Shown here piece by piece: positions 60,195-61,871 of a DNA stretch of 61,871 bases. Both the position numbers and the translations under genes were made by a program. Source of the stretch: Trichocoleus desertorum ATA4-8-CV12 (GTDB lineage Bacteria > Cyanobacteriota > Cyanobacteriia > FACHB-46); contig JAHHIL010000028.1 of assembly GCA_019358975.1 (NCBI GenBank), positions 1 through 61,871 on the forward strand, read 5' to 3'. Within the stretch, counting starts at the first letter, position 1. Every line of letters begins with the position of its first letter. The notes below the pieces were generated by a model. The model searched no databases and was not told the origin of the DNA. It saw nothing but the letters and a program-made list of their open reading frames with translations.

Positions 60195-61289
60195 ATGTCA
60201 CAGTATCAACTATTTGTCGATTTAGGTATGTCAGGCACAAAAGCCTCGCTATCGAATGGAACCAAGTTTCAGAGTTATCTCTGCCCGTCTCGGGTAGCAG
60301 ACTTGCCACCATCGGAGTTGCAAATCCTGCGCGATCAGGGGACACAGTTTGGTGGGGGTCTGGAATCGGGGGCTTACCTTCAGCTTGGTGATACGGCTTA
60401 TGCTCTGGCAGAAGATGCTGAGGGGCGATCGAACAAAACTACGGCCATGCTCCGCAAGAGTACCCTGGCGCATCTGCGTATTTTGGGAGTGGCTGGAGAA
60501 ATGGCGTACCGCTTCCAGGTGTCATCCTTACCCATCAACCTAGGGGTCGCCTTGCCCTTTAATGAATATCTCTCGGATCAACATGAAGTGGCCCGGGCCT
60601 TACAGGAAGTGCATCACTTTACTTACCGGAGTCGAGATGTTGAACTCTTGCCCCAAGTCATTAAGGTTCTGCCGGAAGGAGCAGGCCTCGTGCAGTGGCG
60701 CAAAATTCAGGCAGCCAAGCGAGGAGAAACGAATCAAACCTATGTGGTGGTGATGGTGGGCTACCGGGATTTGACATTTTTGGTTTTCCGTCAAGGCAAA
60801 CCGCCGACGGGAGAACCGAGCAGCACGGTCAAACTGGGGTATCTGGAATGCTTGCAATCGATCGCTCAGGGGATTTGTCAGCCGGAAAGCTCCTATTTGC
60901 TCGATGCTCTGTTGCATGGACGAGGTACCGTTGCCTTTCCGGACCAACCGGGAAAAGTCTTTGAGCTAGTCGATCGCCGCCAGAAGGCAGAAGCTTACTA
61001 CTGGGAACAGGTGAGGCATCATCTGAGCGATAAGTTTGCCGCGCTCGATGTCCCGCGATATGAAGTGCTGGTGGGCGGTGGAACTGCCTTGACTGAGCTA
61101 AGACCTCAGTTAGAATCATTTCTCAGTAACCTGCCAGGAGCCACAATTAACTGGATGCCAGATCTGTCGCGAGAACTGGCAACGGTATTGAGAATTCCAA
61201 CCGAAGCCAATCAGGCTCGGTTTGCTGATTGTTTTGGGGGAGCTAAGTGGTTAGCGATGAAATTTGCTCAAATCGCGGAGGTGGCATGA
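60195..61289 (+). CDS. parM: Actin-like plasmid segregation ATPase (ParM/StbA family)
   Basis: 364 residues from the ATG at 60195 (MSQYQLFVDLGMSGTKASLSN). An in-frame upstream ATG at 60141 lies inside the iterons and is rejected. VDLGMSGTK is the phosphate-1 loop of the actin/Hsp70 fold. VVVMVGYRDLTFLVFRQG holds the phosphate-2 position and EVLVGGGTALTEL the adenosine motif. It forms filaments that push plasmid copies apart when capped by ParR bound to parC. The next gene overlaps its stop by four bases, and the gene order parC-parM-parR is complete. Confidence 0.85.
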   Translation: MSQYQLFVDLGMSGTKASLSNGTKFQSYLCPSRVADLPPSELQILRDQGTQFGGGLESGAYLQLGDTAYALAEDAEGRSNKTTAMLRKSTLAHLRILGVAGEMAYRFQVSSLPINLGVALPFNEYLSDQHEVARALQEVHHFTYRSRDVELLPQVIKVLPEGAGLVQWRKIQAAKRGETNQTYVVVMVGYRDLTFLVFRQGKPPTGEPSSTVKLGYLECLQSIAQGICQPESSYLLDALLHGRGTVAFPDQPGKVFELVDRRQKAEAYYWEQVRHHLSDKFAALDVPRYEVLVGGGTALTELRPQLESFLSNLPGATINWMPDLSRELATVLRIPTEANQARFADCFGGAKWLAMKFAQIAEVA

Positions 61290-61735
61290 TGGCAAAGTTA
61301 GAACGAATCATTGTTCGTCTGGATGTGCCGAGTCACTGGAATGAAGGTAAGATTCTAAAATTTCTGCAAACTGACCCAGGGCTTGATTTCAAAGAAGCGG
61401 TGCTACGGGCACTCAGAGGATATTACCTGCCCGAAGCTCTCGAGGACGAATTAGAACCCGTCCAGTTTCGGCGCGTGGTTGAAGCGGCGATCGCTGATTT
61501 GCAGTACCGGGCCTTTCAGCTGCAACTGCAGTTTTGTCCGGATATGCCGTTGATGCTTCCAGCCCAAGTTATGGCAGGAATGACACAACTGCCCTATTCC
61601 CAGTGCTTACAATCTGCTTCCCTAGCCAGAAACTCAACTCCAACTGAAGATGGATCTGCGGTTGAAACGACAATCACCCAGATGCGGGAAAGTCTGAGCG
61701 ACGTGGATTTGAATCAAGTTCTAGATGATTTTTAG
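61286..61735 (+). CDS. parR: ParR-like centromere-binding adaptor
   Basis: 149 residues; ATGATG overlaps the parM stop and GGAGG lies just upstream. The N-terminal 50 residues, LERIIVRLDVPSHWNEGKIL, then DFKEAVLRALRGYYLPEAL, fit a ribbon-helix-helix DNA-binding domain. The C-terminus is polar and ends DLNQVLDDF, comparable to the disordered ParM-binding tail of ParR. It should bind the 11-bp iterons and repress the operon. Assigned mainly from position and shape. Confidence 0.7.
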   Translation: MMAKLERIIVRLDVPSHWNEGKILKFLQTDPGLDFKEAVLRALRGYYLPEALEDELEPVQFRRVVEAAIADLQYRAFQLQLQFCPDMPLMLPAQVMAGMTQLPYSQCLQSASLARNSTPTEDGSAVETTITQMRESLSDVDLNQVLDDF

Positions 61736-61738
61736 GTT

Positions 61739-61871
61739 ATGACCGAATTCTGTTCTCTTAGTATTGTTGGGTTTGCCATTCTAGCGATCGGGCTACACCT
61801 GAGCGCCCTCATCAAACCGTGTCGCCAGCCCCGGCGTCGGCTACCGACTCGTTATCTATCTCCTGCCTCTC
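61739..61871 (+). CDS. Start of a membrane protein, cut by the window edge
   Basis: Three bases after parR an ATG opens MTEFCSLSIVGFAILAIGLH followed by LSALIKPCRQPRRRLPTRYL, still open at the window end. One membrane helix is followed by a basic stretch. It is probably the third gene of the parMR operon. Too short to identify. Confidence 0.5.
   Translation, partial: MTEFCSLSIVGFAILAIGLHLSALIKPCRQPRRRLPTRYLSPAS

Overview
The window looks like part of a large conjugative plasmid (or an integrated relative) of a filamentous cyanobacterium. The evidence is the very frequent HIP1 octamer GCGATCGC, a CyRepA1-type plasmid replication protein, cyanobacterial gene families throughout (Uma2, NADAR, DUF4291, small conserved hypotheticals), an actin-type partition system, and a complete type IV secretion (T4SS) operon.

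Layout. Bases 1-16,800 are accessory cargo with many broken genes. They hold an ECF-sigma/DGPF cluster with VOC proteins, a class D beta-lactamase homologue, a ThiF-like gene pair, a DUF4291-NADAR pair, an IS200-type insertion inside an ISKra4-like fragment, Uma2, a Ro60-like operon, SDR, HAD and GNAT enzymes, and a repeat-rich gene-poor stretch (14.9-16.8 kb). Bases 16.8-22.9 kb are the replication module: RepA, an origin-like region with two families of short repeats, and a large XRE protein. Bases 23.1-27.5 kb are a secreted-protein operon (DsbA-like, two exported proteins, an M23/lysozyme-like wall hydrolase). Bases 28.9-51.9 kb are one long minus-strand T4SS and DNA-processing region. In transcription order it runs: pilin-like, VirB3/TraL-like, VirB4, VirB5-like, VirB6-like, VirB8-like, VirB10, VirB9/TraK-like, coupling protein, two hypotheticals, then a methylase/Strawberry-notch helicase that continues into a 2483-residue helicase/exonuclease/DNA polymerase A/TOPRIM protein. 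Bases 52.2-54.1 kb are a two-component system. Bases 54.1-59.8 kb hold a signal peptidase operon and a relaxosome operon (RHH protein, MobF relaxase, overprinted membrane gene). Bases 60.0-61.9 kb are parC-parM-parR.

The most interesting system is at 8995-11265. A Ro60-like protein (helical N-terminus plus MIDAS-bearing vWA domain) is preceded on the same strand by three related structured RNAs and a small conserved 66-residue protein. All three RNAs share paired termini of the type CGYGCCC...ACTTGCRCG. The RNA nearest the small gene carries tRNA-like D, anticodon and T arms, as YrlA-type bacterial Y RNAs do. A promoter region with two ATACTACAA boxes exactly 21 bp apart precedes the operon, and the same motif lies at a similar distance in front of the NADAR gene.

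The plasmid backbone is tied together by a 54-bp upstream element (TTGACATCNCAATTCCATCT, 17 bp, CATAYSKCTRACACAT) found in five places, always facing the start of a transfer, envelope or partition gene set. The probable ParR-binding repeats (11-bp period) in front of parM reappear as two triplets at 15.9-16.0 kb, next to a 40-bp sequence that also occurs, inverted, just upstream of the relaxosome genes.
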